Of a stretch of 64,000 bases of DNA, positions 1-9,413 are shown one piece after another (the stretch's first letter is position 1; every line of letters starts with the position of its first letter). Location: contig NZ_URHZ01000011.1 in assembly GCF_900547735.1 (NCBI RefSeq), positions 28,442-92,441 of the forward strand, read 5' to 3'. Both the position numbers and the translations under genes were made by a program. The notes below the pieces were generated by a model. The model was not told where the DNA came from. It did not search any database and was given only the letters and a program-made list of their open reading frames with translations. This stretch comes from an uncultured Clostridium sp. GTDB taxonomy: Bacteria; Bacillota; Clostridia; Lachnospirales; Lachnospiraceae.

Positions 1-126
1 ACGGCATTCCAACGGTATCAGCCATATAACAGTAAGGCATTGGCAAGGCACTGCCGCACGGCGGTGCCAAAAAAACGCGGTTCATGCAAGCAAGTACACG
101 CATTCAAATATTAAAGGAGGTATTCT

Positions 127-1899
127 ATGATGATAACAGGCGCCCAATTATTTGTAAAATCCCTGAAGGCGGAGCATGTCGACGTTCTCTTCGCCTATCC
201 GGGAGGCCAGGCCATCGACCTGTTTAACGCCCTGTATGGGGAAGAAGATATTAACGTAATCCTTCCGCGCCATGAACAGGGGCTGATTCATGCCGCCGAC
301 GGATATGCCCGCTCCACCGGCAAGACAGGGGTCTGCCTTGTGACGAGCGGCCCGGGGGCCACAAACCTCGTCACCGGCATTGCAACCGCCAACTTTGACA
401 GCGTTCCCCTTGTCTGCTTTACCGGCCAGGTTCCGGTGGGCCTGATTGGCAACGATGCGTTTCAGGAGGTGGACATCGTCGGAATTACGAGAAACATCTG
501 TAAATATGCAGTCACAGTGAGGCGCAGGGAGGATTTGGGCGCAATTATTAAGAAGGCCTTCCTCATCGCCGGAAGCGGAAAACCAGGGGTTGTCGTCGTC
601 GATTTCCCGAAAGACATCCAGCAGGAACAGGGCAGCCCCGATTATCCAGGCAGTGTGGAAATCCGCGGCTACAAGCCGAATACCTCCGTCCATGCGGGGC
701 AGATAAAGAAGGCGGCAGAACTGCTGGGGCAGTCGAAACGGCCCGTCTTCCTCGTCGGCGGAGGCGTACAGATCGCACACGCATCCCGTGAGATGACGGA
801 ACTGGCCGAGCTTACAAAGGTTCCCGTCATCACCACCATCATGGGCAGGGGAGCCGTTCCCACCTCCCATCCTCTGTACGTCGGAAATCTTGGAATCCAC
901 GGAAGCTTTGCCGCCAATTCGGCGGTCAGTCACTGTGATCTCCTCTTCTCCATCGGAACCAGGTTCAACGACCGCATTACCGGTAAAATCGAAGAATTTG
1001 CAAAAAACGCTTCCATCGTACATATTGATATCGATCCCGCCTCCATTTCCAGAAATATTGCCGTCGACATTCCCATTGTCGCAGACGCAAAGGAAGCGCT
1101 CCGCGCATTGCTGGAAAAAGCCTCTCCCCTGGACACGGAGGCCTGGATCGCCCGGATCGGCGGCTGGAAGAAAAACCGCCCCCTTTCCATGGGGCAGACC
1201 GGCCTGACTCCCCAGAAAATCATTGAGGCCGTCAACAGGCTTTTTCAGCGCGCCGTCATCACCACCGATGTGGGACAGAACCAGCTTTGGGCAACACAGT
1301 TTCTGGATCTCAATGAAAGCAGGCAGATGCTGACCTCAGGCGGACTCGGAACCATGGGCTACGGTTTTCCGGCCGCCATCGGCGCAAAGCTCGGCAATCC
1401 GGACAAAGACGTCGTCGTTATTACAGGGGACGGGGGGATGCAGATGAATATCCAGGAAATGGCGACCGCGGCCGTATACGAGCTTCCCATTATCATCTGT
1501 ATCCTGAACAACGGCTATCTGGGTAATGTCAGACAGTGGCAGGAAATGTTCTTCGACCGGCGCTACTCTTCCACCTGCATGCGCCGCAGGAAGAGCTGCC
1601 CCGCTTCCTGCAGCTCCCCCGGGGAAGAATGCCCCGGATATACGCCGGATTTTATGAAACTGGCGGAAAGCTACGGCGCCGCTGGAATCCGTGTCACCGA
1701 TGAAAGTGAGATAGAGAGCGCGCTGCTGGCCGCCAAACGGGTCACGGACGGCCCGGCCGTCATAGAGTTTATAATCGGACGTGAAATGAACGTCCTCCCC
1801 ATCGTTCCCCCGGGAAATGCGCTGGGGAATATGATTTGGGGAAATGGCGGTACAGTTCAGGCAGATGAGGAAATGATTTTGGAAAGCGGGGAAAAATAA
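127..1899 (+). CDS. ilvB: Acetolactate synthase large subunit (biosynthetic type)
   Basis: Thiamine-diphosphate enzyme of branched-chain amino acid synthesis: condenses two pyruvates to acetolactate, or pyruvate with 2-oxobutyrate to acetohydroxybutyrate. The N-terminal PRHEQG segment carries the cofactor-activating Glu (about residue 51). GDGGMQMN to LNNGYLGN (about 434-466) is the TPP/Mg binding motif. A strong AAAGGAGG lies 6-7 nt before the first ATG. At 590 aa it is longer than most family members, partly because of a four-cysteine insertion at about residues 484-504 (C-X6-C-X3-C-X6-C), which I believe also occurs in other clostridial copies. It is followed 2 nt later by ilvN, so the two subunits are co-translated. 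The leader is cut by the window edge, so any attenuator is not visible. Confidence 0.96.
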   Translation: MMITGAQLFVKSLKAEHVDVLFAYPGGQAIDLFNALYGEEDINVILPRHEQGLIHAADGYARSTGKTGVCLVTSGPGATNLVTGIATANFDSVPLVCFTGQVPVGLIGNDAFQEVDIVGITRNICKYAVTVRRREDLGAIIKKAFLIAGSGKPGVVVVDFPKDIQQEQGSPDYPGSVEIRGYKPNTSVHAGQIKKAAELLGQSKRPVFLVGGGVQIAHASREMTELAELTKVPVITTIMGRGAVPTSHPLYVGNLGIHGSFAANSAVSHCDLLFSIGTRFNDRITGKIEEFAKNASIVHIDIDPASISRNIAVDIPIVADAKEALRALLEKASPLDTEAWIARIGGWKKNRPLSMGQTGLTPQKIIEAVNRLFQRAVITTDVGQNQLWATQFLDLNESRQMLTSGGLGTMGYGFPAAIGAKLGNPDKDVVVITGDGGMQMNIQEMATAAVYELPIIICILNNGYLGNVRQWQEMFFDRRYSSTCMRRRKSCPASCSSPGEECPGYTPDFMKLAESYGAAGIRVTDESEIESALLAAKRVTDGPAVIEFIIGREMNVLPIVPPGNALGNMIWGNGGTVQADEEMILESGEK

Positions 1900-1901
1900 G
1901 A

Positions 1902-2393
1902 ATGAAGAAACGTTGGATTTGTCTGTTCGTAGAAAATGATATCGGCGTCCTTGCATGCATTTCCGGTCTGTTTTCCGGTAAATCCTATAACCTGAACAGC
2001 CTGACCGTCGGCAGGACGGAGGATGAAACCGTATCAAGGATGACCGTGAGCCTCACCAGTGACGACAAGGTGTTTGAACAGGTAAAAAAGCAGCTCAACC
2101 GCAGTGTTGAGGTGATCAAGGTCGTGGATTTTACCGACATCGCCATTCATGTCAGGGAACTCATGTTTATCAAGGTTAAAAACTGCTCAGACGGCGACAT
2201 GACGGAGATTTTCAGAATTTCCCAGGTTTACGGCGTCAAAATAATCGACTATACGCCGACGGCCGTTCTGCTTGAGAGTGTGGATACGGAAGAGAATAAC
2301 GACGGGCTGATCCGCCTTCTGGAGAACCGCTTTATCAACCGGTTTGAGATCGCCAGAGGTGGAAATGTGGCCGCCCCCGCCATTGAGAGATAG
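1902..2393 (+). CDS. ilvN: Acetolactate synthase small (regulatory) subunit
   Basis: 163 aa, the usual size of IlvN/IlvH. The N-terminal ACT domain begins with WICLFVENDIGVLACISGLF and continues with NLNSLTVGRTED, the segment that binds valine for feedback inhibition in this family. The C-terminal half resembles the second ACT-like domain of small subunits. It starts two bases after the ilvB stop, and its ribosome-binding purines (GGAAAGCGGGGA) lie inside the ilvB end. A large palindrome follows and probably ends the operon. Confidence 0.93.
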   Translation: MKKRWICLFVENDIGVLACISGLFSGKSYNLNSLTVGRTEDETVSRMTVSLTSDDKVFEQVKKQLNRSVEVIKVVDFTDIAIHVRELMFIKVKNCSDGDMTEIFRISQVYGVKIIDYTPTAVLLESVDTEENNDGLIRLLENRFINRFEIARGGNVAAPAIER

Positions 2394-2400
2394 CTTCCCG

Positions 2401-2442
2401 ATACCTTTAACTCCGCAGCCGAGGCTGCGGAGTTAAAGGTAT
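2401..2442. terminator. Perfect palindrome between convergent genes, probable bidirectional terminator
   Basis: Two 20-nt arms (2401-2420 and 2423-2442) are exact reverse complements with a 2-nt spacer, core CTCCGCAGCC / GGCTGCGGAG. The arm ends are ATACCTTTAA / TTAAAGGTAT. It sits between the ilvN stop and the stop of the opposing kinase gene. There is no long T run, so efficiency in either direction is inferred. Confidence 0.7.
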
Positions 2443-2505
2443 GCCCTGCCGGGCAGCCTGTTTTGCTGTATGTTGGTAACGCGGAATTTCTATTAAAAGG
2501 GCGTG

Positions 2506-4944
2506 TTATTCTTTTGCCTTGATAATCCCGCTCAGAACCTGATAGAGTAAATCCGAATCAATCGGCTTTGCCAGATGGCCGTCCATTCCGGCCTCCGATG
2601 CCTTTACAACATCCTCATGAAAAGCGTCGGCCGTCATTGCGATAATGGGGATGCTCCCTGCCCGCGGATGCCGGGATTTCCGGATTCTTTCCGCCGCCTC
2701 ATATCCATCCATCACCGGCATCTGCATATCCATCAGGATCAGGTCAAACCGGCCGCCGTCAGCCAGGAATTTCTCCAGGGCCTCTTTTCCATTAGCCGCA
2801 CACTCCACCGTCAATCCCACCATCTTAAGCAGTTCCATGGCAATCTCCCGGTTCAGCTCGTTGTCCTCCGCAAGCAGCACATAATGGCCGGACAGATCCG
2901 GTCTGTCCGTCTGAACGCCATATGCAGGCATCGTGAGCGCTCCGCTGTTTCCTGCCGCCGAAAGTAAGGTATTATAAAGTACGGAAGAAAAAAGCGGCTT
3001 TGACAGAAACGCGTTGGCTCCCGCCTCACGGGCGCTCTTTTCTATTGCGCTCCAGTCATAGGCGGTAATGATAATAATCGTCGTATCCGTTCCCACAATC
3101 TCCCGGATGCGCCGTGTTACTTCTATTCCATTCAGATCCGGCATCTTCCAGTCAATAAAGCAGACGTCATAATTTTCTCCCGAACCGCTTGCACTCCTGA
3201 TTTTCTGTACGCAGTCTTCGCCTGTGAGCACCCAGTCGCACCAAATTCCCAGATTCTTCAGAAGTTTTGAGGTGTGGACACAACTGTCCCGGTCATAGTC
3301 CGCCACCAGAACCTTCAGGGTTTCCATCGCCGGATGTCTCTGGGCAGATACGCTGCCCCTGGCCTCCGGCAAATCAAAATCAATCTCTACCGTAAAGGTA
3401 CTCCCCTTTTCAGACTCACTTTTTACGGATATCGTTCCTCCCATCAGGGTGACCAGATTCTTTGTAATCGGCATGCCAAGTCCGGTGCCTCCGAATTTCC
3501 GTGCGGTAGCCACACTTTCCTGCTCAAACGGGTTAAAAAGACGTCCCTGAAATTCCTTACTCATTCCGATTCCGGTGTCGCTGACAATAAAGCGCAGGCG
3601 GACCTGGTTATCGAGGCGCCTTACCTGCTGTATCTCCAGCCGGACGGAACCGCCCTCCGGCGTAAATTTAATTGCGTTGGACAGGAGGTTCAACAGCACC
3701 TGGTTCAGCCTCATGGCATCCCCCTTCAGAACCGTATCGCTCAGTTCCACGAAAGGCACCGTAAAATCCAGTCCTTTGGCAGTGGCCTGCGGGTAGATAA
3801 TGGAGGTCATAGACTCCACCGCGCTCTCCAAATCAAAATTTTCATGTGCTATCTTCATCTTTCCCTCATCAATCTTAGACATATCCAGTACGTCGTTGAT
3901 CAGGGCCATCAGGTGCTTTGAGGAATAGCCGATTTTTTTCAGGCAGTCGGCCACCCTCTGTTTGTCGTCTATGTATGCTCCGGCAATCGTTGTCATGCCG
4001 ATAATCGCGTTCATGGGGGTCCGGATCTCATGGCTCATGCGGGATAAGAAATCCGATTTGGCATGGTTGGCCTGTTCCGCCACGGTCAGCGCGTCTCTCA
4101 GCGCTTCCGCCTGTTCCGTCAGCTTCGCCTGCATCCGGCGCAGTTCGGTCACATCGGTGATGTCGATAAAAAGAGCCAGATAAACGGGACAGCCGTCCTG
4201 CCAGTCCACACAGGTGGCGTTGACCTGAAGCCACAGCGTCTGGCCTTTTCTGCTCTTTACGCACATGACAAAATGGACAGCTTCGCCTGCCAGAAGTTTT
4301 TCGCGGTTTTCCCGGATGGCGGTCATATTGTCTTCTATATTGCGGCTGTGCAGGCTTTCCGCCTTCCCGTTTTCAACCTCCAGAAAATATTCCATAAACC
4401 GGCTGTTGCCCTCCAGCAGCGTCATATTAAGTTCTCTGTCAATCCGGTACTTTGCTACAAAACCGGGCAGACTCTCGTAAGTGACCGACTGTTCTTTCTG
4501 GACCCGGATCAACTCGTCAATGTTGGTCATGACCGTATAAGCCACCTGATAACCGTTTACATACTCCTCCGAAAACTGCGTGGAGAACTGTATCCACAAC
4601 CGGTTCCCGTCTTTCCTTTGCATCCGTGAAAGAAGCTGGTAACCGTCGCGGTGATTGGCAAGCGCATCCCCGACCGTCTCCGTAAGGCGTCTCCACTCTT
4701 CCGGGTCGTATTTTGCGTAAAAGAGATCCGGCCTGTTATGAAACTCCGCCTCATAATCGGCCTTATTCCAGCCGATAAACTTATAGTAAAACTCGTTTGC
4801 CCAAATCAGTGTGAAATGTTCATCCAGAAGATGTTTGCTCACACTGACTCCCATCAGGCGCATCAGCGTGTGATACTCATACTCGGCCGACGCCGTCTGC
4901 AGTTCACTGCTTCCCGATGAAATCTCTGTTTCCCGTTCACTCAT
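2506..4944 (-). CDS. Hybrid sensor histidine kinase with PAS domains and two receiver domains
   Basis: 812 aa cytoplasmic signalling protein with no membrane segment. Order: two PAS-like sensor regions (about 30-145 and 155-270), a short coiled coil, and HisKA with the H box SRMSHEIRTPMNAIIG (His about 305). The HATPase domain follows with N box NLLSNAIKFTPEG and G boxes SDTGIGMS and GGTGLGMPITKNL. Receiver 1 (FIDWKMPDLNG, Asp about 597) and receiver 2 (LLAEDNELNRE and LILMDMQMPVMDG, Asp about 735, lysine in HLAKPI) end the protein. The start has AGGAGG upstream. No output gene is adjacent. The divergent GntR-like gene shares the promoter region but a link is only inference. Confidence 0.93.
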   Translation of the reverse strand: MSERETEISSGSSELQTASAEYEYHTLMRLMGVSVSKHLLDEHFTLIWANEFYYKFIGWNKADYEAEFHNRPDLFYAKYDPEEWRRLTETVGDALANHRDGYQLLSRMQRKDGNRLWIQFSTQFSEEYVNGYQVAYTVMTNIDELIRVQKEQSVTYESLPGFVAKYRIDRELNMTLLEGNSRFMEYFLEVENGKAESLHSRNIEDNMTAIRENREKLLAGEAVHFVMCVKSRKGQTLWLQVNATCVDWQDGCPVYLALFIDITDVTELRRMQAKLTEQAEALRDALTVAEQANHAKSDFLSRMSHEIRTPMNAIIGMTTIAGAYIDDKQRVADCLKKIGYSSKHLMALINDVLDMSKIDEGKMKIAHENFDLESAVESMTSIIYPQATAKGLDFTVPFVELSDTVLKGDAMRLNQVLLNLLSNAIKFTPEGGSVRLEIQQVRRLDNQVRLRFIVSDTGIGMSKEFQGRLFNPFEQESVATARKFGGTGLGMPITKNLVTLMGGTISVKSESEKGSTFTVEIDFDLPEARGSVSAQRHPAMETLKVLVADYDRDSCVHTSKLLKNLGIWCDWVLTGEDCVQKIRSASGSGENYDVCFIDWKMPDLNGIEVTRRIREIVGTDTTIIIITAYDWSAIEKSAREAGANAFLSKPLFSSVLYNTLLSAAGNSGALTMPAYGVQTDRPDLSGHYVLLAEDNELNREIAMELLKMVGLTVECAANGKEALEKFLADGGRFDLILMDMQMPVMDGYEAAERIRKSRHPRAGSIPIIAMTADAFHEDVVKASEAGMDGHLAKPIDSDLLYQVLSGIIKAKE

Positions 4945-5174
4945 TATCTAGTTCCTCCTGGCCCTGAGAATTGTTATTTAGAATGATGCCTTAACTTTTA
5001 AAATTTCGGCGTCCGTTAAACGCAGCGGCCGCTGTATCGGCGGTTCCACCTTGTTCATGTTCGACTGTTTACAATATACCATATCCGTTAAAACTTCACA
5101 ACCAGCTTATGGCAATTCCTTGCGGGAAATGATAGAATAAAAGGCATACCGATAAAATACAGGAGCCTGATAAA

Positions 5175-6635
5175 ATGGAAAAAGAACAACAGATATCGAG
5201 CCTGATTTACGAATTTTTTTTCATGCGTATCCATTTTGAATATTATAAATACGGGGATGCCCTTCCATCGATCGACACACTGTGCAGGCAGTTCTGCGTC
5301 AGCCCCCAGACCGTGAAAACCGCTCTGAGGCAGTTGCGCTCCGAGGGTTATATCTCCATGAGAAATGGCAGATCCACCAGGATTATATTCAGGCAGACCA
5401 GACAGGAGCTGATTGATTTTGCCCTCCGCTTCTTTTCGGAGCGCCGGTCTGCATTTCCCGATCTCTGCCGAACTGCGGAGCTGATCTTAGTCCCCCTCTT
5501 CGTCGAGTCCTTCCGGCGGATGGATGACGCCGGTTTCCTGCATCTTTCGCGTTACATAGAGCGTGCACAGGCAGACGATCTGCTCTATTTCTATTGCTAT
5601 GTGCTGCAAAAACTGGACAATCCCCTGGCGATGAACCTCTTCTGGGAAATATCGATGTTTATGGGACTCATGTTTATCGGCGAAAAAGGCGGAGATGACT
5701 TTTACAATAAGAAGTTACTGCGGGAGGGAATCGAAGAGATTATCAGCTATAAAAAGATGCGGGACTGGACGGGGCTGCACGACGCCATTCTGAAACACCA
5801 GAGTGATTCAATGGAACAGGCGCTCCGGTATATGGAGCAATACACACTTCCTTCTGAAAAACAGACTCCCTTTGTCTGGCGTATTTACCGCGGACGGCCT
5901 CAGGTCTGTTACAGTCTGGCCATACGTCTCCTCTTTGAAATCTACCTTGGAGAATACAGGGAGACCGAGTACCTTCCTTCTTATGAAAAAATGGCAAAAA
6001 AATATGGCGTTTCACTCAGCACGATCCGCAGAACCATCCTGGTCCTGAACCAGACCGGAGCAGCCGAATCCGTCAATGGGATCGGCACCCGGGTCTTTTC
6101 GATTGGACAGCAGTGCAATATGCCCGACTTTTCCGTGCCCGCCGTCCGGCGTAATTTGGCGTTCTTTGTCCAGTCCTATGAATTGATTATCTATTCCTGC
6201 GAAAAAGCGGCGGTAGCAACTCTCCTGGCTCTTACCGATGAAGGACGCGGGCGTTTAAAAGAACGTCTCGGGAAAAACCTGGAAGACGGACTCTGCGGAC
6301 TCACGCCCTGGCATCTGCTTCTCTGTATCTCACGGAACAGTCCCTTAAACGGAATCAGGGAAATCTATTCGAAGATATTCGGTCTGTTTCTCTGGGGGTA
6401 TTCCTTAAAAGGATATCAGGAAAAGACGGAAAAACTGGATTCAGAGCTCAGGGTTTTTACAGAAACGATGCTTGTATATCTTGAACAGAAGGATTTTATC
6501 CAATGCGGCCGATGCATGAAAGAAACGAGCACTTATCAATTTCAACTATTGGAACAGTATCTCCTCCGTGTTGGCTTTGAACCGGATGAACTGCGGCTCT
6601 CACCGTCGATCCGTCTTATCCTCACAGATGAATGA
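5175..6635 (+). CDS. Regulator with two GntR-type winged-helix domains
   Basis: 486 aa. A winged helix at about residues 8-75 reads GDALPSIDTLCRQFCVSPQT then LRQLRSEGYISMRNGRSTRI. A second, of the same GntR design, lies at about 255-330 (YLPSYEKMAKKYGVSLSTIR then VLNQTGAAESVNGIGTRVF). Ordinary GntR proteins have one such domain followed by an effector domain. Here a helical stretch of unknown function separates the two and another follows the second. An AGGAGC site precedes the ATG at 5175. It is divergent from the histidine kinase. The ligand and target are unknown. Confidence 0.8.
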   Translation: MEKEQQISSLIYEFFFMRIHFEYYKYGDALPSIDTLCRQFCVSPQTVKTALRQLRSEGYISMRNGRSTRIIFRQTRQELIDFALRFFSERRSAFPDLCRTAELILVPLFVESFRRMDDAGFLHLSRYIERAQADDLLYFYCYVLQKLDNPLAMNLFWEISMFMGLMFIGEKGGDDFYNKKLLREGIEEIISYKKMRDWTGLHDAILKHQSDSMEQALRYMEQYTLPSEKQTPFVWRIYRGRPQVCYSLAIRLLFEIYLGEYRETEYLPSYEKMAKKYGVSLSTIRRTILVLNQTGAAESVNGIGTRVFSIGQQCNMPDFSVPAVRRNLAFFVQSYELIIYSCEKAAVATLLALTDEGRGRLKERLGKNLEDGLCGLTPWHLLLCISRNSPLNGIREIYSKIFGLFLWGYSLKGYQEKTEKLDSELRVFTETMLVYLEQKDFIQCGRCMKETSTYQFQLLEQYLLRVGFEPDELRLSPSIRLILTDE

Positions 6636-6779
6636 GCAGCAAAAAAGGATGTCCGAAAATGGCGAGCAAAGAACGGATGACATGGTATAATGAGCACAGA
6701 GCGGACATTATACCTGCGCATGCCTGGTTCTGCGGCCGCCGCAGAAATTCGGGCGCTGATTACGGGAGGATGGAAAATC

Positions 6780-8240
6780 ATGACAGACAACGACAGCAGC
6801 CTGTACGCTGCATTCAAGGCAAAGGACGCCCGGTTTGACGGCCGGTTTTTCGTCGGCATCTCGACTACTGGGATCTACTGCCGCCCCGTATGCAGGGCAA
6901 AGCAGCCGAAACCCGGAAACTGCACCTTTTTCCGGACCGCCGCGGAAGCCGAAAAAGCCGGTTACCGCCCCTGCCTTTTATGCAGGCCGGAACTTGCTCC
7001 CGGCGCTTCCGTCACGGACGCATCCGCCAATCTTGTTTACCGGGCCGCCCGGATGTTTGAAAGAGACTGTGGAAGCGGACTGAACCTGGAAGAAATATCC
7101 GGAAAGCTCGGCTGCACCGGCAGACATTTACGGCGCGTATTCACGGCAGAGTATCACGTCTCCCCGGTTCAATATCTGCAGACTTGCAGACTTCTTCTCG
7201 CTAAGAACCTGCTCACAGACACGGATTTGCCGGTCCTTGATGTGGCCATGGCGGCCGGTTTCGGCAGTCTGCGGCGTTTCAACGACCTGTTTAAAAAGCA
7301 GTATCATCTAACTCCCACCGCTCTTCGGAAACGGAGTACGGAGGGGGCAAATCACAGTGGAAACCTTACGCTCGCGCTGGGCTACCGTCCTCCCTATCCC
7401 TGGGAAGAGATGCTTGATTTTCTCGGCCGCCGCGCAATCTCCGGTATTGAAAGCGTAAGGGAAGGTGAGTATCTGCGCACCGTTCGATTGGAGAACGCGG
7501 AGGGGAAACCGTTCTCCGGCTGGCTGAGAGTCGGCCACCGGCCGGAGAAAAACGCACTGAGCATCACCGTGAGCGAATCCCTGCTGCCCGTGCTCTCACA
7601 GGTTCTGGCTCGGGTACGCCATTTATTTGATCTGTATTGCGATCCGGATGCGGTCTATGAAACACTCCGCGTTATGAACAATATACGTCCAAATCTTTGC
7701 GTTCCCGGTACGCGTGTTCCCGGCTGTTTCAATGCCTTTGAGATGGCCGTAAGAGCCGTGCTCGGACAGCAGATTACGGTGAAAGCGGCAGGCACGCTGG
7801 CTGGCAGAATTGTTCACGCCTATGGAACGCCCTGCCGGACCGGAATCGAGGGTCTGACCCATCTTTTTCCAACGCCGGAGGATATCCTGGCAATGGGCGG
7901 AGATATTTCAAACCGCCTCGGCGTGCTGGGCGTCACCTCCGCACGGTCCGGCACCATTCTGGAGCTGGCGCGGGCATTGGTAAATAAAGAGATTGATCTT
8001 GACCTCTGCCCCCGGCCGGAGGAAGAGATGAAAAGATTGACGGCGCTGCGCGGGATCGGAAACTGGACGGCACAGTACATTGCCATGCGTGCAATGGAAT
8101 GGCCCGACGCGTTCCTCGAAACGGACGCAGGCGTCAAAAAAGCCCTTCCCGGCCACACCCCGAAGGAATTACTTGAAATGGCGGAAGCCTGGAGGCCATG
8201 GCGCAGCTATGCCACGGTCAATCTGTGGAATACACTATAA
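6780..8240 (+). CDS. AdaA-AlkA fusion: methylphosphotriester acceptor/AraC activator fused to 3-methyladenine DNA glycosylase
   Basis: Alkylation repair protein, 486 aa from the ATG preceded by ACGGGAGG. The N-terminal Ada zinc domain has cysteines C34, C38, C65 and C68 (GIYCRPVC and RPCLLC). C34 corresponds to the methyl-accepting cysteine of Ada, which switches the protein into an activator. An AraC-type HTH pair follows (about 85-185). An AlkA N-terminal domain and a helix-hairpin-helix GPD glycosylase domain end the protein, with LRGIGNWTAQYIAMRAM and the probable catalytic Asp at D449 in FLETDAG. A longer in-frame reading to 6690 lacks a good ribosome site. It is directly followed by ogt, so both direct reversal and base excision would be induced together. 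Confidence 0.9.
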   Translation: MTDNDSSLYAAFKAKDARFDGRFFVGISTTGIYCRPVCRAKQPKPGNCTFFRTAAEAEKAGYRPCLLCRPELAPGASVTDASANLVYRAARMFERDCGSGLNLEEISGKLGCTGRHLRRVFTAEYHVSPVQYLQTCRLLLAKNLLTDTDLPVLDVAMAAGFGSLRRFNDLFKKQYHLTPTALRKRSTEGANHSGNLTLALGYRPPYPWEEMLDFLGRRAISGIESVREGEYLRTVRLENAEGKPFSGWLRVGHRPEKNALSITVSESLLPVLSQVLARVRHLFDLYCDPDAVYETLRVMNNIRPNLCVPGTRVPGCFNAFEMAVRAVLGQQITVKAAGTLAGRIVHAYGTPCRTGIEGLTHLFPTPEDILAMGGDISNRLGVLGVTSARSGTILELARALVNKEIDLDLCPRPEEEMKRLTALRGIGNWTAQYIAMRAMEWPDAFLETDAGVKKALPGHTPKELLEMAEAWRPWRSYATVNLWNTL

Positions 8241-8251
8241 GGAGGTTTAAA

Positions 8252-8797
8252 ATGTACTATTCGACAAACTACACATCCCCCGCAGGAATCCTCACCCTTG
8301 CCTGCGACGCCGACGGCAGCCATCTTGCCGGACTATGGATAGCGGGACAAAAATACCATGGAAAATCCGTCCCCGGGCCGATGGAGGCAAACGACGGCAT
8401 GCCCGTATTCACCGCGGCAAAGAACTGGCTGGACCGGTATTTTGCAGGTGAGAAGCCCGCCGTCTCCGAACTGCCCTTAGCTCCCATCGGCACAGAATTC
8501 CGTCGGGGCGTATGGAGTATTCTATGTGAAATCCCCTATGGGGAAGTTGTCACCTACGGAGACATAGCTAAAAAGATGGCCGCCAAAATGGGTAGGAAAA
8601 CCATGTCCGGCCAGGCGGTAGGCGGTGCGGTCGGGCATAACCCAATCTCCATCATCATCCCCTGCCACCGTGTTGTGGGCTCAACCGGCAGCCTGACCGG
8701 ATACGCCGGAGGAATTTCAACGAAAATAAAATTGCTGGAATTGGAAGGGGTCGATCTGTCCCGGTTTTTTATACCGGAAAAGGGGACGGCCTTATAA
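8252..8797 (+). CDS. ogt: Methylated-DNA-[protein]-cysteine S-methyltransferase
   Basis: 181 aa suicide repair enzyme that transfers methyl from O6-methylguanine to its own cysteine. The active site IIIPCHRVVGS (acceptor C138) and GYAGG are present, as is the HTH segment IPYGEVVTYGDIAKKMA that inserts into DNA. The start at 8252 is chosen because TAAGGAGGTTTAAA ends just before it. That site overlaps the stop of the AdaA-AlkA gene, so the two are translationally coupled. A longer reading from 8198 would overlap the upstream gene by 43 nt. Confidence 0.93.
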   Translation: MYYSTNYTSPAGILTLACDADGSHLAGLWIAGQKYHGKSVPGPMEANDGMPVFTAAKNWLDRYFAGEKPAVSELPLAPIGTEFRRGVWSILCEIPYGEVVTYGDIAKKMAAKMGRKTMSGQAVGGAVGHNPISIIIPCHRVVGSTGSLTGYAGGISTKIKLLELEGVDLSRFFIPEKGTAL

Positions 8798-8911
8798 AAA
8801 GAGTATGGATATCCGGACTGCGGCCTGCCCGAAGCCGCCGGACGTAAAAAGGATTATATTACAGTTGTTTAGAATTTGCCAAAACAGCATGTTCCGGCGG
8901 ATATCACGCAC

Positions 8912-8961
8912 AAAATACAGAATGGAGAATCCCGCCAGTGGGATTCTCCATTCTGTATTTT
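8912..8961. terminator. Long perfect hairpin between ogt and tRNA-Leu
   Basis: Two 22-nt arms (8912-8933 and 8940-8961) are exact complements around a 6-nt loop. The right arm ends in TTTT on the plus strand and the complement ends in TTTT on the minus strand. It can therefore terminate ogt rightward and tRNA-Leu leftward. Confidence 0.85.
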
Positions 8962-8985
8962 CCTTGGTACCGGAAGTTTTATTCA

Positions 8986-9066
8986 TGCGGGTGACAGGAC
9001 TTGAACCTGCACGGGGTTTCCACTAGAACCTAAATCTAGCGCGTCTGCCAATTCCGCCACACCCGC
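8986..9066 (-). tRNA. tRNA-Leu (anticodon TAG)
   Basis: The minus strand reads GCGGGTG acceptor, then a class II tRNA with anticodon loop TTTAGGT, a T arm with GGTTCAAGTCC, and CACCCGC-A. The CCA is not encoded. About 81 nt. Confidence 0.95.
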
Positions 9067-9413
9067 TCAACGGTGTAAAAATGCAGGTAATGCATTTCCC
9101 ACCTTTAAAACAGCATTATTATTATATAAGAAATCTATTGGCTTTGTCAATCAAAATATGAAGATGGGGGCGGGCGAAGGATCCGGGGATAAATGGGGAC
9201 TTCGGTTCTGAATGAGGGGGCCAGTTCTGCCCTCCGGCTTTTCATCCGGCTTCACACTTTTTTCACAAAGACGCCAAACTTTCAACACATTTTTTATGTA
9301 TCATAAGAATCAGCAGGCAGGACCTGCAGTAATACTTTTTCATACTCCTCCGGCAGGATTCCCTCCTGCCGGATTCCTCTGTCTGTAAGATTCCTCTGTC
9401 CGTAACTTTCTTT
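9067..9413. other. Intergenic stretch without a gene
   Basis: No credible ORF. It holds a 9-bp perfect inverted repeat (9350-9358 / 9364-9372, CCGGCAGGA, loop TTCCC). This could form a hairpin downstream of the M15 peptidase gene, although no T run follows on the minus strand. Confidence 0.4.

Noticed and set aside
40..75. Hairpin GGCACTGCC / GGCGGTGCC before ilvB as a terminator or T-box end
   Set aside because: Followed by A7, not T. No T-box sequence is visible in the 126 nt available.
148..1023. Long open frame on the strand opposite ilvB
   Set aside because: Shadow of a GC-rich coding sequence. No ribosome site and composition expected from the ilvB codons.
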